NCBI GenBank assembly: GCA_934718065.1
Contig: CAKUZR010000011.1
Span: forward strand, 1-64,000
Length of the DNA: 64,000 nt
Direction of reading: 5' to 3'
Origin: an uncultured Treponema sp.
GTDB taxonomy: Bacteria; Spirochaetota; Spirochaetia; Treponematales; Treponemataceae
This document shows, piece after piece, positions 50,763-59,077 of the stretch. The stretch's first letter is position 1. Every line of letters begins with the position of its first letter. Position numbers and translations under genes: made by a program. The notes beneath the pieces were generated by a model that was not told the origin of the DNA, made no database searches, and saw only the letters and a list, made by a program, of their open reading frames with translations.

Positions 50763-52484
50763 ATGGCTGAAAACTTTGAAGATGAAATAAATAAACTTTT
50801 GGCGGATGTTGATAATCCTTCCAGCGAAGGCGAGGATGTTTCGTCGGAATTTGAATCAAAGAGCAGCTCGCCTTTTTCAATGCAGGATTTTACAAAACAT
50901 TCAAAATTGTTCAACTCGAAAGTTGAGGCTGCGCCAAAAAAACATTCGATTCATGAAGTTGATTTGAGCAAGCGTCAGTTTGATGAAATTACGAAATTCA
51001 CAGAAGATTCTTCGTCAAAAGTTTTTGATGACACAAGTTATTACAAGACTGCGCTGACTGGGGAAAACGCTTCTGCACAGCGGCTTCACCAGGTTCTTTC
51101 AAAATATCTGACTTGCCAGGACCCGAAAGACAGAACCGTTTACCGCCAGAATATAATTTCGGCGTACTGGGAACTTTTGCGCGGAATGGCGCCGAAAATG
51201 GCTGATTTGAATTTGCCAATGCCGAAAAGAATGTTGGTTCGGTTCGGGGTGCTGCTTCCTTCGCTTTTCAGGCCGGAGCAGAAAGAATTTTTTTCCAAGA
51301 TAATTTTTGAAAACCGCACAGGCGAGCCGGTTCTTTACGAAGATGAATGGTTCAGGGAAATTGCAAGCGGAAGGCTCACCAATTCAATGACCGATGAAAA
51401 ACGTGCGCCAAAAAAAGCCGTGACTCCGGAAGAAGCCTCAACGATGGAGCAGAACCGTCTGCAGCAGCTTCAGTCTAAGAATTCCGGAAAAATGCAGGCT
51501 GCCGAAAATATTGTCAACATAAAAGAAAATGAGCGGAGCGTTCTTGAGCAGGAAATCCGCGAGCGTTTCGACGAGCTTTGCGAGCACAACACAATTCCTG
51601 GGCTTGAGCCGCATCGTGCTGCCTATTCGGAAAGCCAGCAGCGTCTTTTCAGTGAAATCACCGACCGGCTTCACAGGCTTTCAAAAAACGGCAAGGAATA
51701 TGTGCGCTGCCTTAAGGATTTTGAGGATGCAAAGGGCGTTTACGATAGCGTTGAAGGAAAACTTTCTGAAAACGGCGGAAATCAGCCTCATGCTGCGGAT
51801 ACAGATGCTGTAAATATTGAATTTGAAACAGTCCGCCAGATGGCAAAAATGACTGTCGGCAGGCAGGGAAACCAGTTTCCGCTTTTTACGCGGGAATTTT
51901 ATCACTGCATGGAGCGTGGAACTGGAACCCGCGAGAATATAATCGATATTTTGCGCTGGGTTGAATCAATTGATCCTGGCGCGTTTTGCCGAGTTCACAA
52001 AAACGTTCCGAACCGAATCGTTCCTTATGTGCTGCTGCTTCCGACTTACGGCGACCGTGGTTTTTGCTGGGAGCCTTTTGACCGCTATAACCGGGTTACA
52101 AGCCGCGGTCGAATTGTCATTCCAATGTATCCTCGTGATTTGAAAATTGCGGTTCTTACAGCTGTTGCGGATTTGCGCTGGCAGGTTGCAAAGGAAAAAG
52201 CGTCTTATTATTGGATGGAAGAAGGTTTGACCGGGCAATATTATCAGTACATTGACCGGCAGAAACTCAAAGGTGATTTGAAGGCTTTCTTTATTGAAGA
52301 CTACGTTTTGTGGATGACAAAAGAATCAAACGGCGTTCAGCGGCTTGACAAAGAAGTCCGAGGAATTTTCTGGCGAAATATGCCGTTCCCGGATTCTTTG
52401 AAGCAGGAACTTAGAAAACGAAGCCTTGTTTACGATGAGCTTTGCATAAAAGACAACAACCGCGCAATGAGCGACGGTTATTGA
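50763..52484 (+). CDS. Conserved cytoplasmic protein, 573 residues (unknown)
   Basis: I do not recognise the family. The first 95 residues are acidic, serine-rich and probably disordered. Residues about 95-200 and 340-573 look folded and are rich in Arg, Trp and Tyr. A charged helical region sits around 220-340. No signal peptide or membrane segment is seen. AGGTG lies upstream of ATG 50763, and TATAAT about 40 bases upstream may be its promoter. It converges with the pyrKD fusion gene, 15 bases apart. Confidence 0.6.
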   Translation: MAENFEDEINKLLADVDNPSSEGEDVSSEFESKSSSPFSMQDFTKHSKLFNSKVEAAPKKHSIHEVDLSKRQFDEITKFTEDSSSKVFDDTSYYKTALTGENASAQRLHQVLSKYLTCQDPKDRTVYRQNIISAYWELLRGMAPKMADLNLPMPKRMLVRFGVLLPSLFRPEQKEFFSKIIFENRTGEPVLYEDEWFREIASGRLTNSMTDEKRAPKKAVTPEEASTMEQNRLQQLQSKNSGKMQAAENIVNIKENERSVLEQEIRERFDELCEHNTIPGLEPHRAAYSESQQRLFSEITDRLHRLSKNGKEYVRCLKDFEDAKGVYDSVEGKLSENGGNQPHAADTDAVNIEFETVRQMAKMTVGRQGNQFPLFTREFYHCMERGTGTRENIIDILRWVESIDPGAFCRVHKNVPNRIVPYVLLLPTYGDRGFCWEPFDRYNRVTSRGRIVIPMYPRDLKIAVLTAVADLRWQVAKEKASYYWMEEGLTGQYYQYIDRQKLKGDLKAFFIEDYVLWMTKESNGVQRLDKEVRGIFWRNMPFPDSLKQELRKRSLVYDELCIKDNNRAMSDGY

Positions 52485-52499
52485 TATTCAATTTCGCCT

Positions 52500-54449
52500 T
52501 TAATTCTCCTGTAGATTTGAGCCGGTTATGTTTGGAACAATCGGCTTGTCTGCAAGAATCATATTTTTTAGTTCAGCGTATTTTGTTTTCTCGTTGCCGG
52601 AACCAAGCTCATTCGTGTGGTTTTTCACCTGGGCGATTCCGCGCATTTCCGCAAGATTGCGGTAGCCGTGTGTTTTCATAAAATTCTTTAATCCCTGAAC
52701 AATATCAATTGCAACATCCGGATTTGTGAATTTTGCCTGGCCGATTTCTATTGCCTGCGCACCAGCCATAATGAATTCAACCGCGTCCTGCCAAGTTGAA
52801 ATTCCGCCGATTCCAACAACCGGAACTCTTTGCGCCGGCGGAAGCTTGTTGATTTCCTCAACTACATCGTAAACAATTCTGAGCGCGAGCGGTTTTAGTC
52901 CGGGGCCTGAATATCCTGCGTGCACATTGTTGAAAAATGGCTTGCCTTTTTCAATGTCAATTGCAACGCCGTGAATCATATTTATCAGGCTGATTGCATC
53001 CGCTCCGGCTTTTATGCAGGCGATTGCAATCGGGCGGTTGTCCGGCGCATTTGGAGAAAGTTTTACCATCAGCGGTTTTTTTGTTGCGGCGCGAACGGCT
53101 GAAACGCAGTAATACGCGGTGTCGGCGCTCATTCCCCAGGCAAGTCCGGCGGCTTTTATGTTCGGGCAGGAAATGTTCAGCTCAATCATGTCACATTCAG
53201 TTTTATCAAGAAGTTTTGCGCCCTCAACATAGGATTCGATGTCGCTTCCGGCAAGATTTGCGATTACAACAGGCCCGAGTTTCATCATTCCCGGAAGAAG
53301 CTCCTTCACAAAAAATGGAATTCCTGGATTCTGCAGACCGATTGAATTCATATTTCCGCCTGGAACTTCAAGGCTTCGTTCGCCCTTGTTGCCTTCCCTC
53401 GGCTCAAATGTGCAGCCTTTTGAAGCAATTCCGCCCCAGGCTGCAACGTCGCTTACGCCGCGGAAATTCTGTCCGTATGAAAAAGTTCCTGCGCTGGCAA
53501 TTGTTGGATTTTTAAAGTGAATTCCTGCGATTTCCACGGATAAATCAGGCTCTTCATCCTTTGCAAGCGGTTTTCGACGCGGCTCAGGCTTTGGAAAATC
53601 AATTATTCTTGCATCAAAAACCGGACCGTCCTTGCAGCAGCGTTTCAATCCTTCTTTTGTTTCAATTGTGCAGCCCAGACAAGCGCCCAGACCGCAAAGC
53701 ATTCTGTGTTCCATTGAAATCCAGCATTTGATGCCAAGTTCTTCCGCAACATTTTTTATGTAATTCAATGCAGGAGTCGGACCGCACGCGTAAATAACTT
53801 CGTAGCCGGCCTTTTGGATTGCCTCTTTTGAAAAGCCCGCCGGAAGCATTCCGTGGATTCCAATGCTTCCATCATCTGTTGTGATTACAGTGTTCGCGGC
53901 TTTTACATTTTCAAGTCCGTAAGCGCCGGATTTAAAAGACGCGTAGAAATCATAAGTTCCGTCCGGCAAAGTTGAAGCAAGATTTGCAACCGGAGCAACG
54001 CCGATTCCTCCGCCAACAATAGCGATTTTCGGGTTTTTGCTTTTATTTTCCGCAATAATTTTTTCAGCGTCCTCAGTTGGCCAGCAGTTTCCGAGCGGCC
54101 CTATTAAACTCAAAGGCTCGCCTATGTACATGTGGCAAAGCTCCTGAGTTCCGCGGCCTTTTTCAAGAATCATAAACTGAATTTTTATTTCTTTTTTTCC
54201 GTTCTCGTTGATTTTTTCTTCTGAATGGTAAACGCTGATTGGCCTGTTGTAATTCGTTGTTGTTTTTTTGCTTCTTATAAGATAAAATTGTCCGGCTTTT
54301 GGCGATAATTGGGATGTTCTTTCCAAAACCGCAGTTGTTTCCAGCAGAAATACGTTTGTCTGACCTCTAATTTGCTCAAGTTTTTCAACTTTTGTTTCGC
54401 CGAAAAATAATAAACCTTTTCCGTTTTCGTCAATTTCTGCCAAATCCAT
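52500..54449 (-). CDS. PyrK-PyrD fusion: dihydroorotate dehydrogenase with its electron-transfer subunit
   Basis: 649 residues. The first 300 or so resemble the FAD/[2Fe-2S] electron-transfer subunit PyrK (NRPISV FAD site, VGGGIGVAPV for NAD(P), and the cysteines in CGLGACLGC and CCKDG). From about residue 310 the rest is a PyrD-type dihydroorotate dehydrogenase (GTFSYGQNF, ELNISCPN, KLSPNA, GIGGI). The enzyme oxidises dihydroorotate to orotate with NAD as acceptor, as in the B-type complex, where the two are separate genes. ATG 54449 has AAGGGG upstream; the longer GTG start at 54482 lacks this. pyrE lies 0.9 kb away on the same strand. Confidence 0.88.
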   Translation of the reverse strand: MDLAEIDENGKGLLFFGETKVEKLEQIRGQTNVFLLETTAVLERTSQLSPKAGQFYLIRSKKTTTNYNRPISVYHSEEKINENGKKEIKIQFMILEKGRGTQELCHMYIGEPLSLIGPLGNCWPTEDAEKIIAENKSKNPKIAIVGGGIGVAPVANLASTLPDGTYDFYASFKSGAYGLENVKAANTVITTDDGSIGIHGMLPAGFSKEAIQKAGYEVIYACGPTPALNYIKNVAEELGIKCWISMEHRMLCGLGACLGCTIETKEGLKRCCKDGPVFDARIIDFPKPEPRRKPLAKDEEPDLSVEIAGIHFKNPTIASAGTFSYGQNFRGVSDVAAWGGIASKGCTFEPREGNKGERSLEVPGGNMNSIGLQNPGIPFFVKELLPGMMKLGPVVIANLAGSDIESYVEGAKLLDKTECDMIELNISCPNIKAAGLAWGMSADTAYYCVSAVRAATKKPLMVKLSPNAPDNRPIAIACIKAGADAISLINMIHGVAIDIEKGKPFFNNVHAGYSGPGLKPLALRIVYDVVEEINKLPPAQRVPVVGIGGISTWQDAVEFIMAGAQAIEIGQAKFTNPDVAIDIVQGLKNFMKTHGYRNLAEMRGIAQVKNHTNELGSGNEKTKYAELKNMILADKPIVPNITGSNLQEN

Positions 54450-54596
54450 AATTTTCCCCTTAATAAAAAATAAATTTTCCACTATCTTGTTTTTGTAAAT
54501 ATAATAATATTTTAAAACTTTTTTTAGATGAATTTTTAAAAAAAATTATCAATAATGAAAAAAAATATCATTTGAATGTTAAGAGAAAATGAAAAA

Positions 54597-55343
54597 ATGA
54601 AGAAGGAATGGTTTGAAAATGAAAAATTCTGGGAAATTTATTCTCCGGTGATTTTTGATGAAAACCGATGGGCGGAGGCTCCAGAAGTTGCAAAGGCTGT
54701 GGCAAAACTTTCAAATTTGAAGCCCGGAAATTCAGTTCTTGATGCGGGATGCGGTCCCGGAAGAATAAGCGTTGAGCTGGCCCTGCTCGGTTTTGACGTT
54801 ACCGGAGTCGACATAATTCAGTCGGAGCTGGACGCGGCTTTTGAAAGCGCGGCGGACGAAGGCGTGAATTTAACTCTTTTGCGGCAGGATTTAAGGAATT
54901 TTTCAAGTGAAAAGAAATTTGACTGCACCGTGAATCTTTACACATCTTTTGGGTATTGCGAAAAAGAGCAGGATGATTTAAAAATCCTTGAAAATATTTT
55001 CGATTCTCTTAAGCCGGGCGGAATTTTTATTCTTGAGTCAACGAGCCGCGAAACTGCGGCGATTAATTTTACTGAAGGCGAGGAATTTTTCCGCTCGGGA
55101 ATAAAAGTTTCCACAAAATTCAGCGTTGAGGGCGCGTGGGAAGGACTTTCTTCTGCCTGGACGCTCGTTTTTCCGGACGGAAAGAAAATTGAGCATAAAT
55201 TCGTGCAGCGTCTTTATTCTGCGCCGGAACTGAAAAAACAGCTTCTGCAGATTGGCTACAAAAACGTTGAAATTTACGGCGGCTTTGAAAAACAACCGTA
55301 TAATCAAAACGCCGCCACAATGGTTTTAGTCTGCCGAAAATGA
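54597..55343 (+). CDS. Class I SAM-dependent methyltransferase
   Basis: A 248-residue methyltransferase. Motif I is VLDAGCGPGRISVELALLG (about residues 47-65), followed by VTGVDIIQSELD and a later GGIFILES strand. Such small-molecule methyltransferases have varied substrates and this one is not assigned. The start is ATG 54597 or the frame start at 54576; neither has a strong ribosome-binding sequence. It sits between the pyrKD fusion (divergent) and pyrE (convergent, eight bases from its stop). Confidence 0.75.
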   Translation: MKKEWFENEKFWEIYSPVIFDENRWAEAPEVAKAVAKLSNLKPGNSVLDAGCGPGRISVELALLGFDVTGVDIIQSELDAAFESAADEGVNLTLLRQDLRNFSSEKKFDCTVNLYTSFGYCEKEQDDLKILENIFDSLKPGGIFILESTSRETAAINFTEGEEFFRSGIKVSTKFSVEGAWEGLSSAWTLVFPDGKKIEHKFVQRLYSAPELKKQLLQIGYKNVEIYGGFEKQPYNQNAATMVLVCRK

Positions 55344-55350
55344 ATTGAAG

Positions 55351-56049
55351 CTAAATAACCATTCCGTTTGCGCCGTACAGCTTGTAGTATTCGTCGATTG
55401 CGGCTTTTATTTCTGGAGTGATTATTTTTTTGTCGCCGTTTGTGTAGAGCGCGTCCACAACATCCGCCATTGTTACAATCGCTTTTGCCGGGAAACCGTA
55501 TTTTTCAGTGATTGTTTCAAGCGCCGATTTTGTTGTGTCAGCGGCTTTTTCCATGCGGTTCAGGCTTACAATTTCTCCAACGATTTTTATTCCTCCAGGA
55601 GTTGTTTCCTGCGCCTTGATTTTTGGGTAAGTTTCCTCAATTGATTTTCCGGATGTTGTAACATCTTCAATTATAACAACTTTGTCGCCGTCTTTGATTT
55701 TGTAGCCGAGCAAAGCGCCTTTGTCCGCGCCGTGGTCTTTTTCTTCTTTTCTGTCTGAGCAGTATTTTATTTCTTTTCCGTAAAGTTTTGAATAAGCAAC
55801 TGCCGTTACAACAGCCAGCGGAATTCCCTTGTACGCCGGTCCGAAGAAAACATCAATGTCATCGCCAAAATTGTCGTGGATTGCCTTTGCGTAAAATTCT
55901 CCAAGTCGGGCAAGCTGGCTTCCGGTTACATAAGCGCCCGCGTTCATAAAAAATGGACTCTGGCGGCCGCTTTTCAAAGTGAATGAGCCAAATTTCAAAA
56001 CCTGGCATTCGACCATAAAATCAATAAATTCTTTTTTGTACTGTTCCAT
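55351..56049 (-). CDS. pyrE: Orotate phosphoribosyltransferase
   Basis: A 232-residue enzyme that adds ribose phosphate from PRPP to orotate. The PRPP-binding loop is VVIIEDVTTSGKS (about residues 122-134), and the flexible active loop lies near DRKEEKDHGADKG (about 98-110). FFGPAYKGIPLA (about 66-77) is also typical. ATG 56049 has AAAGGA directly before it. With the pyrKD fusion it supplies the middle of de novo pyrimidine synthesis. Confidence 0.93.
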   Translation of the reverse strand: MEQYKKEFIDFMVECQVLKFGSFTLKSGRQSPFFMNAGAYVTGSQLARLGEFYAKAIHDNFGDDIDVFFGPAYKGIPLAVVTAVAYSKLYGKEIKYCSDRKEEKDHGADKGALLGYKIKDGDKVVIIEDVTTSGKSIEETYPKIKAQETTPGGIKIVGEIVSLNRMEKAADTTKSALETITEKYGFPAKAIVTMADVVDALYTNGDKKIITPEIKAAIDEYYKLYGANGMVI

Positions 56050-56141
56050 TCCTTTATTCTACATAAATTTTTCCTTTTTATGAATAAATCCCCGCTAAAA
56101 TTCTGCATTTTTTTATGGCGAAGGATTTTTAGTCAGACGGA

Positions 56142-56288
56142 ATGTCGAGTTTTTTTACAAATTCTGAAAGACCGCTTTCGGCATATTTCCAATTTGCTCA
56201 GATGGATTTGGCTCGCGCTTCGCTTGTATTAATTCGGGTGCTTCGCACTTTAACTGGTTCTATCGCCAAAAATCTTCGCAAACTGTAA
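56142..56288 (+). repeat. Dispersed repeat, copy 2, with a 48-codon open frame
   Basis: ATG 56142 opens a 48-residue frame with the core LSAYFQFAQMDLARASL and LIRVLRTL, the same peptide as encoded on the minus strand of the copy at 3004-3107. No ribosome-binding site precedes it. The rest of the 348-base gap between pyrE and the phosphatase gene (56050-56397) shows nothing else until a promoter at 56339. Confidence 0.6.
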
Positions 56289-56338
56289 ATCTGCCTACGC
56301 TTTTATTTTTTTTGCAAAAAACTCGATATTCTGGCTAG

Positions 56339-56367
56339 TTAACTTGCCGCGGATTATCGGGTATAAT
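56339..56367 (+). promoter_or_regulatory. Promoter of the CBM48-phosphatase gene
   Basis: TTAACT (56339-56344) and TATAAT (56362-56367) are 17 bases apart. AGGAG at 56385-56389 precedes the GTG start at 56398 by eight bases. Confidence 0.6.
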
Positions 56368-56397
56368 TTACAAAAAACTAGATTAGGAGTTGTTTAA

Positions 56398-57627
56398 GTG
56401 GGTGTTAGAAAAATATTTTTTTGCATAACTTTTGCGCTTTTGAGCAATTTTTCGATTTTTGCAAAGAAAAACGCGCAGGTTGTGGCGTATCAGCCGGAAT
56501 TCAAGCTGGACAAAGTTAATAAAAGGCTTGGCTATCAGCTTTTGGACGGCGGAAAAATTGTGTTCGTGTTCGATGCGTCAAGATTCGGCATAAAAACTCC
56601 AAAAAGAGTGTTTCTTGAAGGCTCTTTTAACGGATGGGCAAAAAAGAACAGCAGCTGGGAACTTGAAAAATACAAATATTCAACGTGGACTTACGAATGT
56701 TCACTTGAAGACGTTATGATTCCTGGAAATTCGGGCTTCCCGGAATTTAAATTTTATATCATTGCGGAAGTTGAATACGAAGTTCGCATTGTTGAAGCGA
56801 CGAGCATCCGCAAAAAAGATGAAGTCATGGAGCCGACAATGCCAAATCCGTTCCCTGGATTTCAGATGGCTACAAACAATCTTATTCTTCTGCCGGGCGA
56901 CAACCCTTTGGTTGTAATTGAAAACACAAAAACCGCTGGGAAACTGAAGAAACTTAAGCAGTTCAACCTTGAAAATCCAGAGGATGTGGCAACGATTTCA
57001 AATTTTAGGCTTGTTCCTGGCACAACAAAACTTTTCCGCGGATATCATCCTTATAAAATTTCGCGTCCAAACTATGACACGGAAGAAAAACGAATTTTCC
57101 TTGTTAACAAGCAGCTGAAAGACAATGGAGTAAAATCGATAATCACGCTTTCCGGCGACGAGTCAATCGACGTAAAAAAAGAGCAGATTTCAGTTTATGT
57201 AGGTGACATCCGCCAGGCAGGAAACCAGCTTTTTGTGAATACGCATTACAATACCGTTTATTATGCTTCAAACACGCGTGAATTTGGAAATATGATGGCT
57301 GAAATAATACGCTTTATTAATTCGCATCCTGGTCCGTATTATGTTCATTGCCGCCTTGGAACTGACCGCACCGGAGTTGTTAGCGCAAATCTTGCCGCGT
57401 TATGCGGAGCTTCCTGGGAAGAAATCGCCGCGGACTATCAGAAAACGAACGAAATGGGAATAAGGGAATTCCGCGACTACAGGCTGCTTCAGTATTCATT
57501 TGAAAAAATGCTTGGCAAAAAAATGTCTGAAATTGAGGATTTGCAGAAAGAAATTTCTGATTATTATCTGCGCGAGAATTTTGTTACAAAGGCGGAACTT
57601 GATTCTTTGCTGAAAAATCTAAAGTAA
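56398..57627 (+). CDS. Exported CBM48-phosphatase fusion (glucan-phosphatase-like)
   Basis: 409 residues: a signal peptide (about residues 1-21, ending near IFAKK), a CBM48/AMPK-beta-type glycogen-binding domain at about residues 45-135 (RVFLEGSFNGWA), a linker, and a dual-specificity-type phosphatase domain from about residue 200. The active-site loop is HCRLGTDRTG with nucleophile Cys318 and Arg324. Eukaryotic glucan phosphatases (laforin, SEX4) pair the same kinds of domain, so a role in dephosphorylating an alpha-glucan is possible; this is inferred. The GTG start and signal suggest a periplasmic location. It converges with a second CBM48 gene across a shared terminator. Confidence 0.75.
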   Translation: MGVRKIFFCITFALLSNFSIFAKKNAQVVAYQPEFKLDKVNKRLGYQLLDGGKIVFVFDASRFGIKTPKRVFLEGSFNGWAKKNSSWELEKYKYSTWTYECSLEDVMIPGNSGFPEFKFYIIAEVEYEVRIVEATSIRKKDEVMEPTMPNPFPGFQMATNNLILLPGDNPLVVIENTKTAGKLKKLKQFNLENPEDVATISNFRLVPGTTKLFRGYHPYKISRPNYDTEEKRIFLVNKQLKDNGVKSIITLSGDESIDVKKEQISVYVGDIRQAGNQLFVNTHYNTVYYASNTREFGNMMAEIIRFINSHPGPYYVHCRLGTDRTGVVSANLAALCGASWEEIAADYQKTNEMGIREFRDYRLLQYSFEKMLGKKMSEIEDLQKEISDYYLRENFVTKAELDSLLKNLK

Positions 57628-57630
57628 ATT

Positions 57631-57659
57631 AAAAAACCGGCTGAATGAGCCGGTTTTTT
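57631..57659. terminator. Bidirectional terminator between the two CBM48 genes
   Basis: AACCGGCT pairs with AGCCGGTT around a five-base loop, with an A run on the left and a T run on the right, so it works for both strands. Confidence 0.85.
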
Positions 57660-57669
57660 ACAGCAAAAA

Positions 57670-57987
57670 CTATTTTGTTTTTTTTGTAACAACAACAGAG
57701 TTGTCTGCATTGGAATAAGGCGCTGGAATGTATTTATCAGCTTTCCAGTCATTTTCCCACTTATATCCGTCGAGCAAATAACGAAACTGATATTCTTTAT
57801 CTACATCCAAAGTCAATTTAACAGAGAAAGAGCCGTCTTTGCCTTTCTTCATCGGTGTATCGGTGCTGCTCCAACTGTTAAAATCTCCGGCGATATTAAC
57901 TGTCTTTGCACCCTGAGCTGCTTCTGAAGAAACTGTAAATGTAACATTACATTTGCCATCTTTTGAAAAAGTTTTCTTAAGTGACAT
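57670..57987 (-). CDS. Stand-alone CBM48 (glycogen-binding) protein
   Basis: A 105-residue protein that is little more than an isoamylase-early-set/AMPK-beta-type CBM48 domain (VNIAGDFNSWSS, about residues 40-51, then YQFRYLLDGYKWEND, about 73-87). It has no signal peptide, so it is probably cytoplasmic. ATG 57987 has a perfect AGGAGG five to ten bases upstream; the longer frame to 58008 is unneeded. A good promoter lies at 58023-58051. It might tether a partner to glycogen or mark granules. Confidence 0.85.
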   Translation of the reverse strand: MSLKKTFSKDGKCNVTFTVSSEAAQGAKTVNIAGDFNSWSSTDTPMKKGKDGSFSVKLTLDVDKEYQFRYLLDGYKWENDWKADKYIPAPYSNADNSVVVTKKTK

Positions 57988-58022
57988 TTTTATTCCTCCT
58001 AAGGACATTTATAACTTATAAG

Positions 58023-58051
58023 ATTATACTTTATTTTGTTGAATGGCACAA
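58023..58051 (-). promoter_or_regulatory. Promoter of the stand-alone CBM48 gene
   Basis: On the minus strand TTGTGC (58046-58051) and TATAAT (58023-58028) are 17 bases apart, about 35 bases from the ATG. Confidence 0.65.
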
Positions 58052-58195
58052 TTAGAAAACGGAAAAAAATCTGTTTCTGAATGTAAAAACTGCGTTACAT
58101 TTAGGGAAATTTCATATTTCTGTTTCTGCAATAGAAAAAAAATCTCATTTATATTAAAATAGAAATAATATTTTGATTTTAAGGAAAATATTGAT

Positions 58196-59056
58196 ATGTT
58201 TAAGATTCTTGAAAAACGCAAGCTGTCGGAAGCTTCCGCAACTTGGTACATGAAGGTTGAGGCTCCAGAAATCGCCAGAAACCGAAAAGCCGGACAGTTT
58301 ATTATTTTGCAGGTTGACGAGGAATTCGGCGAAAGAATTCCGCTCACAATTGCAGATGCTAATGCTGAGGAAGGCTGGATTGCGCTTGCGTTTCAGGCTG
58401 TTGGCGCCACATCTTATAAACTTTCACTTAAAAATGTTGGCGATGAGCTTGCCGCTTTGCTTGGACCGCTTGGAAATCCTTCTGTAATTGAAAAAAAAGA
58501 CGGTCCTGTTGTTGTTGTTGGCGGCGGTTTCGGTGTTGCGCCTTGCTATCCGATTGTTCAGGCTCATAAAGCAATAGGAAATAAAGTTATTGTTGTAATT
58601 GCCGCGCGAACAAAAGATTTGCTTATTTATGTTGATGAAATGAAGGCGATTGCTGATGAAGTTATTATCATGACTGATGACGGTTCTGCCGGCCGTCAGG
58701 GCGTTTCAACTGTTCCTTTGAAGGAAATGTGCGAGTCGCAGACTCCGCCGGCGGAAGTTATTGCAATCGGACCTCCGATTATGATGAAATTCTGTGCTTT
58801 GACAACAAAACCTTTCAACGTTCCTACAACAGTTTCCCTGAACACAATTATGATTGACGGAACAGGAATGTGCGGCGGCTGCCGTGTTTCAATTGGCGGT
58901 GAAACAAAATTCGTTTGCGTTGACGGACCGGAATTCGATGCGCACCAGGTTGACTGGGACAATATGATGATGCGAATGAAGTCTTTCAAAGCACGCGAAA
59001 CAGAAGATTTTCACAAATGCAAGCTTCAGGCTCAGGCAGATGCCTTGGCTAAGTAA
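58196..59056 (+). CDS. nfnA: NADH-dependent ferredoxin:NADP+ oxidoreductase subunit A (NfnA-like)
   Basis: A 286-residue FAD/NAD and [2Fe-2S] flavoprotein related to PyrK. It has an FAD-binding barrel (ERIPLTIAD), VVVVGGGFGVAPCYPI for NAD (about residues 102-117), and cysteines in GTGMCGGCRV and KFVCVDG for the cluster. With the adjacent large subunit it makes the electron-bifurcating Nfn complex, which links NADH, NADPH and ferredoxin pools in anaerobes. AAGGA precedes ATG 58196. The next gene follows 21 bases after the stop. Confidence 0.88.
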   Translation: MFKILEKRKLSEASATWYMKVEAPEIARNRKAGQFIILQVDEEFGERIPLTIADANAEEGWIALAFQAVGATSYKLSLKNVGDELAALLGPLGNPSVIEKKDGPVVVVGGGFGVAPCYPIVQAHKAIGNKVIVVIAARTKDLLIYVDEMKAIADEVIIMTDDGSAGRQGVSTVPLKEMCESQTPPAEVIAIGPPIMMKFCALTTKPFNVPTTVSLNTIMIDGTGMCGGCRVSIGGETKFVCVDGPEFDAHQVDWDNMMMRMKSFKARETEDFHKCKLQAQADALAK

Positions 59057-59077
59057 ATTAAATATCAGGAAAAATAA

